Of a stretch of DNA of 64,000 nucleotides, positions 24,501 through 36,179 are shown in pieces. Origin of the DNA: Ziziphus jujuba. Taxonomy: Eukaryota; Streptophyta; Magnoliopsida; Rosales; Rhamnaceae. The position numbers were made by a program, and so were the translations under genes. Position 1 is the stretch's first letter. Each line of letters opens with the position of its first letter. The DNA is taken from contig NC_083382.1 in the NCBI RefSeq assembly GCF_031755915.1, positions 14,521,501-14,585,500 of the forward strand, written 5' to 3'. The notes beneath the pieces were generated by a model. That model worked only from the letters and a program-made list of their open reading frames with translations. It ran no database searches and was not told where the DNA came from.

Positions 24501-25577
24501 TTTTAAGAAAAAGTCTTGTTGAATCATGTGTGTGCTAAAAGATTGAAGGTACATTAGTAATTTTTTTGGTTCTTTATGTAAATAATATTCTTCTAATCAG
24601 AAAAAACATGAAGGTATTATCGAGTTTAAAGAGTTAATTAAAAGAACAATTGGATATGAAGGATTTGGGTGAATCTATCTAGATTATAAAGATCAAACTT
24701 TTACGAGATCGGAAGAATAAAATGTTGGCTCTATCTCAAGCTTCCTACATTAAAAAAATAGTCACCAAATTTGGCTTAGAGAAGTTCAAGAGGAGATTCT
24801 TACTCTTCATAGACAGAATTTAACTTTCTAATGAGCAATCATGAAAAATTCCTGAGGAGAAAGAATTCATGAGTATGAAACCTTATGCTTCGACCATTAA
24901 TAGTCTCATATACACCATTATGCACACTAAGCTAGATATTTGCTATGCAGTGGGCATATTGAGTCGTTTCCAATAAGATCTTGGAATGGAACACTAGGTT
25001 GTAATGAATCATATACTTAAGTATCTAATGAAAATAAGGAATTATATACTGGTGTATTTTATTGAGAGTTTAAAAGCCCTAATTTACATAGACTCAAACT
25101 TCCAAAGGGATATTGACTATAATAAATCAACATCATGTTGTGTTTTTACCCTAAATGGAGAAGCCATTAGTTTGAGAAGCATCAAACAGACTCGTGTTAC
25201 CAACACCACCACAGAAATTGAATATATGGTTGCATCAAAAACTACAAAGGAAGCCATATGGCTTAAGAACTTCCTTATAGACCTTCAAGTGATACCATGT
25301 GCAGAACAACCCATCACCCTTTATTATGACAATAGTGAGGTTGTAGCATAGTGCAAAAAGCCTAGATATCATAAGAGATAGAAACACATAAAAAGGAAGT
25401 ATCAGTTGATCTATGATTTCATACAAAGAAAAGACACAGTGATTACTAAGGTAGTTTTTGAGGAAAGTTTAGCAGACTTTTTTCCTAAGACTTTACCACA
25501 ACTAGTATTTAATAAGCATATAGATATTATAGGTTCAAAAGGGCCCCAGACTTACTTTATAGTAAGTTGGAGTTAGT
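21574..25577 (+). pseudogene. Copia gag-pol polyprotein, heavily degenerate
   Basis: The frame starts MSNLNSLVE at 21574. Gag continues to about 22330 with LDEEMQIDMILESLPDNFSQF. The zinc knuckle reads RFKCNQKGHWKKGY, with its first and last Cys lost. The protease site reads WIIDLGATNH instead of DSGAT. GAG-pre-integrase and integrase follow (CLKDNITKRP, then DVHGPMNVQARSGFKYFIIF at about 22950-23060). Reverse transcriptase spans about 24000-25000 and RNase H (SIKQTRVTNTTTEIEYM, ITLYYDNSEVVA) about 25140-25350. At least ten stops or frameshifts interrupt it, so no functional product is possible. Confidence 0.85.
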
Positions 25578-26199
25578 TACATTTATGCTTTAGGAGTCAG
25601 ATAAGTTGTAATTTTATTTTCTGATTTTATGATATGAGTTTTTTTTTTTTAATTTTTTAATTTTTTTATTTTTATGTATATGCACATTATATTTTACATA
25701 TAAGGTTCGAATTAATTATATAATATATGATCATATAGATAAGTCTATAAAAGTCATGATCATAAGTTCTCGTAATTAATGAATTGTCTTACAGTTGATA
25801 AATAAAGTTGGATGCTTTTTTTAGACAACAATATTTTATGAAATAATTTGTCTTGATTATTATAAAATATTAGAATGAATTTCGTCATTCTAAGAAGATT
25901 GGATGAGATTTAATCAAGGCTAAATTTCTATGAAAATGAATTAAATCTCAGGCAATATTAGATATACAATGTTTTCTTAATATTGACCATGTTATAAATA
26001 GCTGATTAAGTGATTATGGTTCTTTGAGTTATCAATAAGTGAGTTCCATTGTGAACAACCAATATCTTGACAATTTAGGAATTATGATTATTTGATTACT
26101 AAGTATTTATGAACTATACAAAATAGAAGTTGAATGAAATATCCTCTTGATATGTTTCGGTACTCAAATATTGAAAGTGAATGGCCAATGCATTGGATA

Positions 26200-26623
26200 T
26201 GTTAGAATGTAAGACCTATGGTCCCAAAAATGCAAAGCAAGAAATGGCAAGATCAGTAAACAATACACTGGGACAAATTGTGTTGATCCAGGGTGAACCA
26301 GTGTAATGCTGCCAAGGTATGTATGGGCAGATACGAGGCATTGACAAGCTACATTACTGGTGAGGGCCACTTGGTGTCTAATCTCACATCTCTCAGGTGT
26401 GGGATAGTGATGGTTCAAATGTAAAAACTTTTCTTGAAAATCGAAAATTTTTTAGAGTGATTGACTTCAGAGTTCGAAAGAACTATTGAGTTAAATGTGC
26501 TCTAGTGGGAGCAATTTTTGGATGGGTGACCTTTTAGGAAGTCTGAACAAAATCTCATACCATCTAGAGTGTGGTGGGTAAATAGGAAACAATATCAGTT
26601 GCACATGAGAGCGAGACATTACA
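26200..26623 (-). mobile_element. Cassandra-like solo LTR carrying a 5S rRNA-derived segment
   Basis: On the minus strand the block starts TGTAATGTCTCGCTCTC at 26623 and ends TTCTAACA at 26200, giving TG...CA ends. The plus strand at about 26475-26560 resembles the 3' half of plant 5S rRNA: GAGTTAAATGTGCT, GGGAGCAATT, GGATGGGTGACC and GGAAGTC. The order 5S segment, then ACAATATCAGTTGCAC, then GAGAGCGAGACATTACA is what I recall for Cassandra, a plant TRIM whose LTRs contain 5S sequence. No second copy is nearby, hence solo LTR. The flanking pentamers (GGATA and TAAAA) do not match, so the boundaries are provisional. Confidence 0.6.
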
Positions 26624-26631
26624 TAAAAAAA

Positions 26632-27098
26632 CCTTGATTAGTAATGAGTCATAGGATTTCCAAACTAGCATATTAAGTGATAGAGTCCATTTAACTAAAA
26701 TATAAGAAGAAGCTCATTAATTGGATCCAAAGTACTTATTAAACCCGAAGAGGTTAGAGTTAGCAGTCCATAAATATATTGTCATTTAGCTTTTAGCCAC
26801 ATAAAGGTTTTATGTAGTATTTTCAAATGTTAGAATCTTAATAGAAAAATCAAACATCTTGAGAGAAAAAATTAAAACTATGAGATTTTAATGCGTTTTT
26901 CAAATTAAATTTCTTATTTCTTTTGTAATTAAGTAAACTCATATGCGAATCTATAACGTAGAAAATGGTTTGGAAGGTTTTATGGATTCCAAACTATTTT
27001 TTCTACGCTACTAAAAAATTAGTAATGGGTGATTAAAAAAATCTATAACATACTTTATTCAATAGTGCGATCCTAATTTCCGCTTTATAATTCCAACA
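26632..27098 (+). repeat. 3' LTR of the copia element
   Basis: Partner of 19355-19818, with the same block order, ending TTCCAACA at 27098. The 5' edge is obscured by the neighbouring Cassandra-like LTR, which may have inserted into it. Confidence 0.8.
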
Positions 27099-27103
27099 AT
27101 TTT

Positions 27104-28233
27104 CACACTATTCCACTGCTCAATATAAACTCTCCCTCAGTTTAACCACATTTGTCTACATTTGCACTAATATGATTGTTGGATTTTCTTTTTTTTCTGG
27201 TCAAATACGATTTCATTAAAATTAAAAAGAAAACCCTACCTGGACAAGCTATATACAAGTGAAAGGAAAAGAAAATACAAATAACAAAATATTTAACTCT
27301 ATATTTAATTTTTTTATTAAAAAAAATCTAATTTTAAAGAAACTTCATCCTATCTTTATCAATTTTAAACTATCGATAAAACTGTTAATATATCTACTAA
27401 AATAAAAAACAAAATAATAAAAAATGCAAAATGTACCAAATAAAGCTATCAAGATGTAAATCGAGTATTTAAGCTGCAACCGACATGATACTTAAATTAT
27501 TTTTGATAAATAATTATAATATATTCTTCTCTTTTGATTTCACCTAAGCCAACCTAAGACCTAGAGATATATTCTCGTTGGTTTTACCATTGGGCCAATC
27601 CTATAGATACATTTGTCATTTCTATTAAGTTAAAAAAGCACAAGAGAAAATAAAAAAATAATAAATAAATAAATAAAAATAAAAATTAATAAGGTAATTG
27701 TCCCCCTAACGATTTTTACATGTTTGAGCCGTAAGTAAAAGAAAACAGTAAAATAAAACTTTTTTCTATTTACATGAAAAAGGAAAAAAAAAAAAAAAAA
27801 GGGCTGAAATTTAAGATTAAGTGGGAAAAAAAAAAAAAAGAAATATCAAATGTCATAACAAAATCTATGAACAAAAAATAAATAAATAAATAAAAGATCA
27901 TAACAAATTCAGATAAAACAAACAGCCCCTTAGTGTTAGCATGAGAAGAGGTACAGCCCACGTGTACCCACATTATATGTTCAAGTCTAGAACATATGTT
28001 ACATGAGAAAAATTTGAGCCTTATCTCATGTATAGCATACATTTTCAGAATCAAATCTGCTGAACTTAAACTGTTCATAGTGAATTAAAGCTGTTATTAT
28101 TTTCTTTCCAAATTATCTCCTGAAAATGGTATTCTGAAGCTGTTAATGTTAATAATTTGGAACGAAAGTAAGTGAAATTCTAAAAAAAGGCAAAATAAAT
28201 AAATAAAACATTCAAAAGGTTTAAATATTATAT
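27104..28233. other. Intergenic, AT-rich, downstream of the protease gene
   Basis: No gene seen. Contains A-rich tracts at 27650-27690, 27780-27840 and 27870-27895. The segment 28080-28233 is probably the 3' untranslated region of the minus-strand gene that stops at 28234. Confidence 0.5.
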
Positions 28234-31200
28234 TTAAGATAAATACATTATCAATAATGTCATGACATTGTATAAAGAATGTATCAAAACGGAAGAACGC
28301 AAATTTCCTGTCCAACAGTAAGAACATCCAAGGACACACCCAATGATGAACAACTGTATGAAATTCTCACCGGAGAGATGAGCTGCAGCAAAAACAGTGG
28401 AGCTCGCGAGAATTGCATGCGGCCATTTCATTGTGGTAGAAATCGATGCCAATAAAAATCCTCTGTATACGATTTCTTCCAGTACGGGAGTGATAAAGCA
28501 GCATACAAGAACAAAAGTAGCCATTGAGATGTTGCCGCTGACAAGTATTTCCTTGACTACAGGGTTGTTGACAGCCTGTTAGCATTAATCAGTTCAGTGT
28601 AGAATAGCTAAGATGATAGACTAGTGTAACAGTATTTACGCAACTTTCAAACCACATCCTTTTTTGTGACCCCGCTAATTAACATGTCTTAGAGTAACAT
28701 GAATCATATGCAATCAAGAAAACTAATAAAAATATAAAGAATAAGTAACCCTATAGGAAAATCTAGAGCAGCTAGAGAATAAGCCAAAAATTCACCATAA
28801 TACATTATCTAAACCTTGTGGGGATCAGATGTATAATGCTCCGATGCAGATTTTTGAAATAATTAGGTAAAATGGCTTACACCATAGGATGAAATCCCCT
28901 GTATAGGTGGAACAAAGAGTGGCGACCCATAAAAGTAATAATGAATAATTTTTATACTTGAGAAACAAAAATTGATTGGAAAAATTAGCAGACTTGAAAT
29001 GCTCGAGATAGAAAGTTACTGACAAATGAAATCTTAAAATTTGTTCCCAAGCTAATGTAAGACTGACTCGGCATAATTTTCTAATCAAGTAATCTATGCC
29101 CTTTTAGACCTCTTTCTAAGAGTCCTATTAACCTGAAACCAGTTTATGTTAATTACAACTAGTCAATGTTATTCTAGCAATTCAAACCTGTCCTTAAACT
29201 AGACTAAATTAAACTAGATCCTAAGGATGGTGCTGATTTCAAATGATGCTAAAATCACAGAAAAATTGTTAAAGAAAATTTACCAATAGCAGAAACATTT
29301 GATTAAGCTCTATCGAAAGGATATGATATCCCTTCTATAACTGGAAACCCATCTTTAAGTACTAGTGTGTCTTCCACAATTCAAAGGTCTAACACAACCA
29401 AATGAGATCGTAATGTTGTCAAAAGCACTTTCCATGTTCTGTTCCAATTAAATTAGTATGCCTATTACATTTTATCCAACAATACAAAAGAAACATGTGG
29501 ACTGGGCAAAAGAAATGACATGATTCCTTCACTTGTTTTCAACATTTACCTAATCAGTTCTTGAGACTGAAAATGAGAATGCTACTACATTTGGCTTTCA
29601 TATCTCCAAATAATGACCGTAAAAATATGGCCATAAGCTGAAGTAACAGATCCAAAAATTTTGGTACCCATTTTAGTAAGTTAGTGTTTATACAACAAAT
29701 TCAGAAGGAGATAAGTTTGTCATGCCAACCTTGGGTTCAAAGGCTTTGTCTGCAAGGAACGACGCAATAGAAACCAATGAGAAAAGAAACCCAAATCCAA
29801 TAGCTGATGCCAACAGCCAGTTCCTATCTTTTGACAAATCTGTAGCTTTGAAGAAGTTCATGAAATTATATTGTGGCTTGACAGTGAATTTAAGTAGAAG
29901 CAAAGTTCCAATGAGCTCAAGAATTTGTGCTACAAGCAGTGATATTGCCTGCACTGAGAGAGAGAGAGAGAGAGAGAGAACCAAAAAAAAAAAAAGGTAA
30001 AGTTTGAAAAGTTTGAGACAGAATGATTAACATACACCATTGAAAGCCTAAACTGTCATAAAAGCTGCATAGCTGCTTATACAACTGATGCCTTAAGAAA
30101 CCTTGAGGAGCAGATTCATTCCAAAAGTGAAGATTGGAAGGGACACAAGCAGATGCCATCCCAGATCAAACCATAGAAACTGAAAATTTACCTGTCAATC
30201 CATACCTGGCTACATGGATGATCATGGAGTGAGGATATTGCCATATTAAGCAAATTTTATGTGTGTTTTCATCATTCTCTTACCATGTCTGACATTCCAT
30301 AGTAAGCAAATTTTATGTGGAGATGTAAGGGGGAAAGAAAGAGTGTAAATGAATGCAGTTGTAATCAGAATTATCATAAAAGTCAAGAAATATGCTGACC
30401 TCAGTTTGTGGATCAAGATTAGGCTCTTGCAATATTTGAGAAACCACAGACATGCCTCCAAAACTCAAAGGAATGTGTAAACAGAACATATAAAAGGCCA
30501 TTGTGCTCCATACACTCCCCCTGTCCCATGGAGAATCGGCTGCCAGAGCCGAGAAGCTCTATAATTCAGAATCACAAAGAATCAAATTCAATATTCAGAT
30601 CAACACAACAAAGAACTCAAAAGGTAATCAAAGTACATTGAGTAGTTAACATAAAATTTTCACTTGCATATTCTTTAATGGAGTGTTCCATATACCAGGG
30701 TATTGGATAAACAAATTACAAATATGATCTCAGCCCCTTTAATAGGTACATATAAGTTATAACCGTGCATAAGCAATGAAATGAAAAGTTTTGAGTTGTT
30801 AAGATTATGATTTATACAATGTTATTGTTGGATATACCTATTTAACAGCCAAGAACATATTTTTTTGAAAAGACAACTTGCTAAATGGAATCAGCCCTTG
30901 CTTTTATCGTCAGAGATACATTCATATATGCAACAATATAAGGGGAATAATTATAAAATAAACACAAGTTAAGATAATACAGTTTTTCCAAATTTTCTTT
31001 GGCAGAAACACCTCGTGAATGAGAAAGGACAGAGTGTTGGATTATTATTTATGGAAAACCCATTTCCAAACTCAAACCGCAAAAAACTTTTCTATTGCCA
31101 ATTTCCCTTTTTTATATATATATTTTTTAATTTTTTAATTTTATGCATCCCAACCAGAGAACGGCTTTGCAAAAACAATCTACAATACACCCAATTTCAT

Positions 31201-31565
31201 AAATCCCCGGAATGGGTTTTCATTTTTATTAGATTAGTATACAGGAGTAATAACTAGTTCAGGAGTAATAACTAGTTCATCGAATAACAACAGTTTTGAC
31301 CGAATTATTACACAGTAAATGGAACTGAGTTTCAATGAATTTTTTTTTTTTTTTGAATAGGGAAAACCGATTCTACCTGAGAAGAGGCTTCGTGGGTGTT
31401 TTGATTTTTGCTGCAAAAGCACCGGAAAGAAGCATTAGAGCTCAGCTTGAAACTGAAGCCAGAGGAACAGAAAAGTGTAGTCGAAGATAGAAAGGAATTT
31501 TGGGGTTTACAGAATTCGCTTCTAAGTTTGGAAGGGTAAAGAGGATGTATATGCACTAATATCAT
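28234..31565 (-). CDS. CPBP/CAAX-type intramembrane metalloprotease, plastid-targeted
   Basis: Four exons join in phase 0 with GT-AG introns: 31377-31565, 30400-30558, 29730-29948, 28234-28575. They give a 302-residue protein with no stop. Residues 1-63 are Ser-rich with few acidic residues, like a chloroplast transit peptide. Hydrophobic segments follow. The catalytic region is in the last exon: EEIVYR (EExxxR), FAAAH (FxxxH) and HSLYN (HxxxN/D), the metal-binding and catalytic motifs of the Abi/CPBP (CAAX amino-terminal protease) family. It resembles Arabidopsis CAAX-protease-family proteins of the At1g14270 type as I remember them. The natural substrate is unknown, and prenyl-protein cleavage should not be assumed. 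The start is the first ATG before the transit peptide. The acceptor of exon 3 follows a (CT)n tract. This is the only intact host gene in the window. Confidence 0.9.
29955..29980. repeat. (GA)n microsatellite at an intron end
   Basis: About twelve GA units. Read on the minus strand it is a (CT)n run forming the polypyrimidine tract just before the exon 3 acceptor of the CAAX protease gene, so length changes could affect splicing. Confidence 0.85.
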
Positions 31566-31960
31566 TTCGCACTAACTTCTTTATTTTGCTCTTCTGCTCC
31601 ACCATTTAAATGGATAATAAGACAATGTCGCCGAAACATTTCTTATTTCTCTTTTCTTATGCGGCTATAATTTTTTTGGATTTTTTTTTAATTTTTAATT
31701 TCTTAAAGTTAAATTTCACTTCAACCCTTTTGCTTTTGTTTTCTTTTAAGCAGAAAACATCTGTGTTTGGAAAGATTTGACTATAACCCCTCATATTATA
31801 TTTTTGTTCCAATTCATCTCCTTCATGGTTAATATCATAGCCCCAAATACTATGCAATATTATTGGATGGTGCAGAAGAAGAGAAAACCCATCGCAGGGA
31901 CGGTACAAATGTGGCAGAAGAGAGAAAGAGGGCTTTCTATTTGAAAGACATTTTTTTTTA
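31566..31960 (-). promoter_or_regulatory. Upstream region of the CAAX protease gene
   Basis: Only about 395 bp separate the start codon from the LINE target site. A clear TATA box was not found. A frame at 31657-31908 on the minus strand has no recognisable domain and I do not call it a gene. Confidence 0.4.
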
Positions 31961-31974
31961 CCCCCCTAAAGAAT
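31961..31974 (+). repeat. Target site duplication of the LINE, left copy
   Basis: CCCCCCTAAAGAAT, identical to 37655-37668. Confidence 0.9.
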
Positions 31975-32009
31975 TTTGTTTTTTGAGTAAAAGAGTCAAG
32001 TTTTATAAA

Positions 32010-35000
32010 TCATGAGATAGTATTATACAGAGCGTCTCGAATTAAACTGGCTAGCCATTGTGGACCATCCTTAAGCCGTGACTCAAAATCAAATAAAGTA
32101 GTAGCATACTTAACAGTACAGTGGGCCATATTATTTGTTTCCCTAGACTCAAACGTACAAACAAGACCAGGACTAGCAGCTAGCAGTTCTTGTAAATCTT
32201 CAACTAGAAAACAATTCTGATCCAAAAGACAAGCCGTGTGAGTAGAGTTTACAGCTTGTACCGCACCAATACAATCACTTACAATTTCACCTTCCTGGAA
32301 ACCTGCCTCCATGCACAAATCAATAGCCACACGAATGGTCATGAGCTTAGCATATTGAACACACCAGGAAGCTTTCAAAGGTTTCGCCAATGCCCCCATT
32401 TGCTCACCAGATGCATTTCGAACAATGATACCAATGCCAATCCAAATTTTGACAGAAGCATCCACATTGATTTTAAGTTGTGTTCCTTGTGGTGGAACCC
32501 AAATATTAGACAGATGTTGTGGTCGTTGTACATTTATGGATTGCACGACTTCAAGATATTCCACATGCATATGTGCAATGGAATCCAACAATTGAGCATA
32601 TGTCTTAACAAAGCTACCATGTATGAAAGCATTCCTATTATTCCAAAAGCACCAACAAGTCCATGTAAAACGCTTTCGTTGAAATGGTGTCAAATGAGCG
32701 AATACATAAGAGCACAAACTAGACAAAGTATCAAACACACCATTTTTGATACTTGGATAAAAATCATATTGTTTCCATATTCGTCTCATTGCCACACATC
32801 TCCAGAAAACATGGAGCATAGTTTGCTCTTCAGTTGAGCAATTAGCACATATTTTTGAACCTATAATATGTCGAGATGCCAAGGAAGAGAAACAAGATAT
32901 AGCATTGTGACATGCACGCCATAATAGGAGCTTCACCTTATTTGGAATAGATAACTGCCAAAGATACTTCCATCATAAAGCAGCGTGAGGATTACTAATA
33001 TTACAAATTTAACCTCCAGTGCTCAGTTTTTGAGCCTCACAATAGCCACACTTGATAGTGTAAAACCCCATTGAGTTATACTTCCATGCAAAATAGTCTG
33101 TCCATCCAAAAACAGCAATAGGAATGCCTTGAATGACTGTAGCTTCATCAGCAGAGAAAAATATTTCGGACGAAAGTCATATTCCATGCATCAATTTCCG
33201 TAAGAAGACAATTAACACTAGCATTATCATCTAGAATCCTAGGTGATAGTATCCGAGAATTGCTGCTGTTTGGCAACCAAGAATCCTAAATTTGAATTGA
33301 CTTGCCATCACCAACATGCCAAATACCACCATTCTCCAGCACACTTCGACCCTGTACAAGACTACACCAAGAGTGGGAGGGGTGATGGCCCAAACCAACC
33401 TCCCAGGAAGAACAGTGAAGGAAACATTGTGATTTCAAAACTTGTGCTAGTAATGAATTCAAAAATCGAATAATTTGCCAACACTGTTTTGCTAAGAGAG
33501 CAAGATTGAATTTATCAAGAGATCTAAACCCCAGACCACCCATAGCTTTAGGTTGTATTAGCCTCAACCAGCTTATCTAAGGAATCCCACATTTACCACC
33601 ATAAGAGCCCCACTAGAACTGAGATATTAAACTTGTTAAATCATGGATTAACTTTTTTTGGCAATTTTAAACAACTCATAAATTAACTTAGTATCAGTTA
33701 GGCTATTGCCTTAATCAGAACCTCCTTTCCTCCACGGGACTATAGCTTACTGTTCCAGCCCTCCAGATTTTTCCAAACCCATGCTTTAACAGAGTGAAAA
33801 AGTTCTATTTTTTTTTCTTCCAATGAAGGAAGGTAAACCCAAATATTTGTCATGACTCGAAGCATCTTGGATGTGGAAAGACCGAGACAAAATTTTTAAT
33901 ATCTTAAGAAGTATTGGGACTAAAAGTGACCACCATTTTTTCCATGTTGACCTTCTGACCAGAAGCCTGTTGATATTGGTGTAGAATTTGCAAAATTTCT
34001 TTACAGTTAGCTTTAGAAGCACGAGTGAACAGGATTGTATCATCAGCAAAGAACAAGTGTGATATTGTTGGAGAAGTAGGAGTGAGTGATAGACCAGTGT
34101 GTTTACTTGATGCCAAAGAATATCTCAATAAACAAGAAAAACCCTCCAAACAGAGCCCAAACTGGTATAGGGATAAGAGATCACCTTGGCGCAGGCCATG
34201 CATGATATGGTTTGAAAAAACCACATCAGTTACCATTTAGGAGAAGTGAATATGAAACCCTAGGTACACACCTCATAACCAAGTTTATCCGCAAAGAAGC
34301 AAAACCCAATTCCTGCATAATCCATCTCAAAAAGTCCCACTCAACTCAGTCATAAGCTTTACTCATATCCAACTTTAAAGCCATCAAACCCGAAGGACTT
34401 GTACAATTCCTAGTAAATCATATGCATATGTTTGAAGGTAATAAGGACATTGTCAGTGATCTGTCTTCCAGGCACAAATGCATCCTACTCTTTTGAAATA
34501 AGTGCAAGGAGGAAAACTTTGAGCGTATTCACAATACTCTTGGAGATGATTTTGTAGATTACATTACATAAACTGATTGGCCGAAACTCAGACACATATG
34601 ATGGATGACTAAATTTAGGAACTAGAACTATCAATGTATGGTTAATATTACCCATATCCACCTCTTTGTTTAACATGTGTAAGCAAGCATCGGTTATTTT
34701 GTCTCCAATGGAAGGCCAAAAATGCTGAAAGAAATAAGCTAGAAGACCATCAATCCCAGGAGCCTTATAAAGGTACATTTGGAATAAACTTATCCTGATC
34801 ATCTCAAGAGTAAAAAGCTCACATAATTTTGAATTCATAAAAGTCGTAACATGTTGTTGAATGCTGAAACTGAGTTCTGGAACAAACGTGTTCATTTTGA
34901 AGAAAACAAAGACTGGAAAAAGTCAAAAAATACATTTGATATTCCCCATGGACTAGTAACCCAGCAACCATGACAATTTGTTATACATGTAATAGCATTT

Positions 35001-36125
35001 CGGCGGCACCATTGAGTAAAATGGGAGTGGAAATATCGAGTATTTCGATCACCCTCTCGCAACCAAGAAATTCTTTAACGTTGTTGCCATTGCGATTCCT
35101 CCTTCGCCAAAAGACAGTTGATTTCTTGTTCCAAGTGGTGAATATGCTCAATATCGGCTGGAGTGGGAGGGTTAGTGTGAAACATGGATAAGGATTGGTT
35201 ACATTGCTACAGGTGATACTTAATATGATTAAAGTTGAACTTGTTCCAGCATTTCAATTTGTTAGCACACCGATTGGAAATATCCGAAATGGTAACTATA
35301 TTTGCACCTCCAGAAACCATTGCATTCCATTCTCCCTCAACAATATCATGACATTCAGCATCCCCTATCCAAGCCGATTCAAAATGAAATCTTTTACCTT
35401 TCCATAAACATTGCTGAGGAGAACCATCCAGATCTAAACAATTGGCCTGGTGATCAGAAACAGAGTTAAGCAAATGTTTGACCAAAGCATGAGGAAACAA
35501 GAAGTGTCATTAAATGGTTGCAAAACCTCTGTCAATATGTTCTTTAACATGTGCATCACCAGTCCTCTGATTAGACCAAGTATATTTCAAACCTTCATAA
35601 GGCATAGGATGTAAAAAGCAGCCATCAATGACAGATTTAAAATGATCAACATTACTAACCAAACGTTTTCGACCGCCCATCTTGTCATTTTGGTATAGGA
35701 TTTCATTAAAATCACCAATTACAAACCATGCAAGAGTAGAAACAAATTTCAATTTCTTTAGCAATTGCCATGAAAAATTTTGTAAAGCTGAATCCGAGCT
35801 GCCATGAAAACTAGTCAGGCTAAAAGAGCCCTTTACAGGGTGGGAAATTGCTGAGTTTATATAAATAGGAAAAAAGAAAGTAACCTTAGCATTAATGCTC
35901 TGTTGCCAAAGAAGAGCTAAACCACCATTGATCCCTACTTGATCCACCCCAAAACAACCAGCCATATTACATTGGATCCGTATTCGTTCCAATTGTCAAT
36001 AGTGAAGTTTTGTTTCCATCAGGAAAACAATATCCGAGGCAATAGTTTTAAGCATTTGGATAAATGCTCTGAATGTCCGAGGGTTCCCCAAACCTCAAAC
36101 ATTCAACTTAAAATTTTCATACTTC
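32010..36125 (-). pseudogene. LINE ORF2: endonuclease, reverse transcriptase, RNase H
   Basis: The start region near 36125 reads NV-stop-GLGNPRTFRAF, a decayed form of the usual NxRGLGNPRT. The endonuclease lies at about 35992-35510 (FVIGDFNEIL, YTWSNQRTGD). Reverse transcriptase lies at about 34895-33290, with APGIDGLLAYFFQHFW, EFRPISLCNVIYKIISK, the catalytic FADDTILF near 34030, and QPKAMGGLGFRSLD. The longest open part (32010-32936, 308 codons) holds zf-RVT (MKLLLWRACHNAI, CANCSTEEQTMLHVFWRC) and a plant-type RNase H domain (KINVDASVK). Multiple frameshifts divide the ORF, so the element cannot move itself. Confidence 0.9.
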
Positions 36126-36179
36126 GTGATGGGGCTGAATAGCAGTCCCCACCACTTTAGAAGATTCCCCATCTTCTAC

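Larger units (their letters stand above)
19355..27098 (+). mobile_element. Degenerate Ty1/copia retrotransposon, both LTRs present
   Basis: Direct repeats of about 465 bp at 19355-19818 and 26632-27098 flank a plus-strand copia gag-pol. The primer site TGGTATCAGAAC follows the 5' LTR at 19821. Domain order gag, protease, integrase, reverse transcriptase, RNase H confirms Ty1/copia. The two LTRs differ at many positions and the coding region is full of stops, so this is an old insertion. The LTR starts cannot be fixed: the homology begins at CCTTGATTA in both copies, and the 3' copy is preceded by a Cassandra-like LTR. The sequence after the 3' LTR is ATTTT, but a matching 5-bp duplication at the 5' side was not found. 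Confidence 0.85.

Noticed and set aside
26475..26560. Functional 5S rRNA gene
   Set aside because: Only the 3' half is recognisable, with many substitutions and no terminator in place. It belongs to an LTR.
32238..32837. 199-codon plus-strand frame
   Set aside because: Antisense shadow of the LINE RNase H region; its sequence has no family resemblance while the minus strand clearly does.
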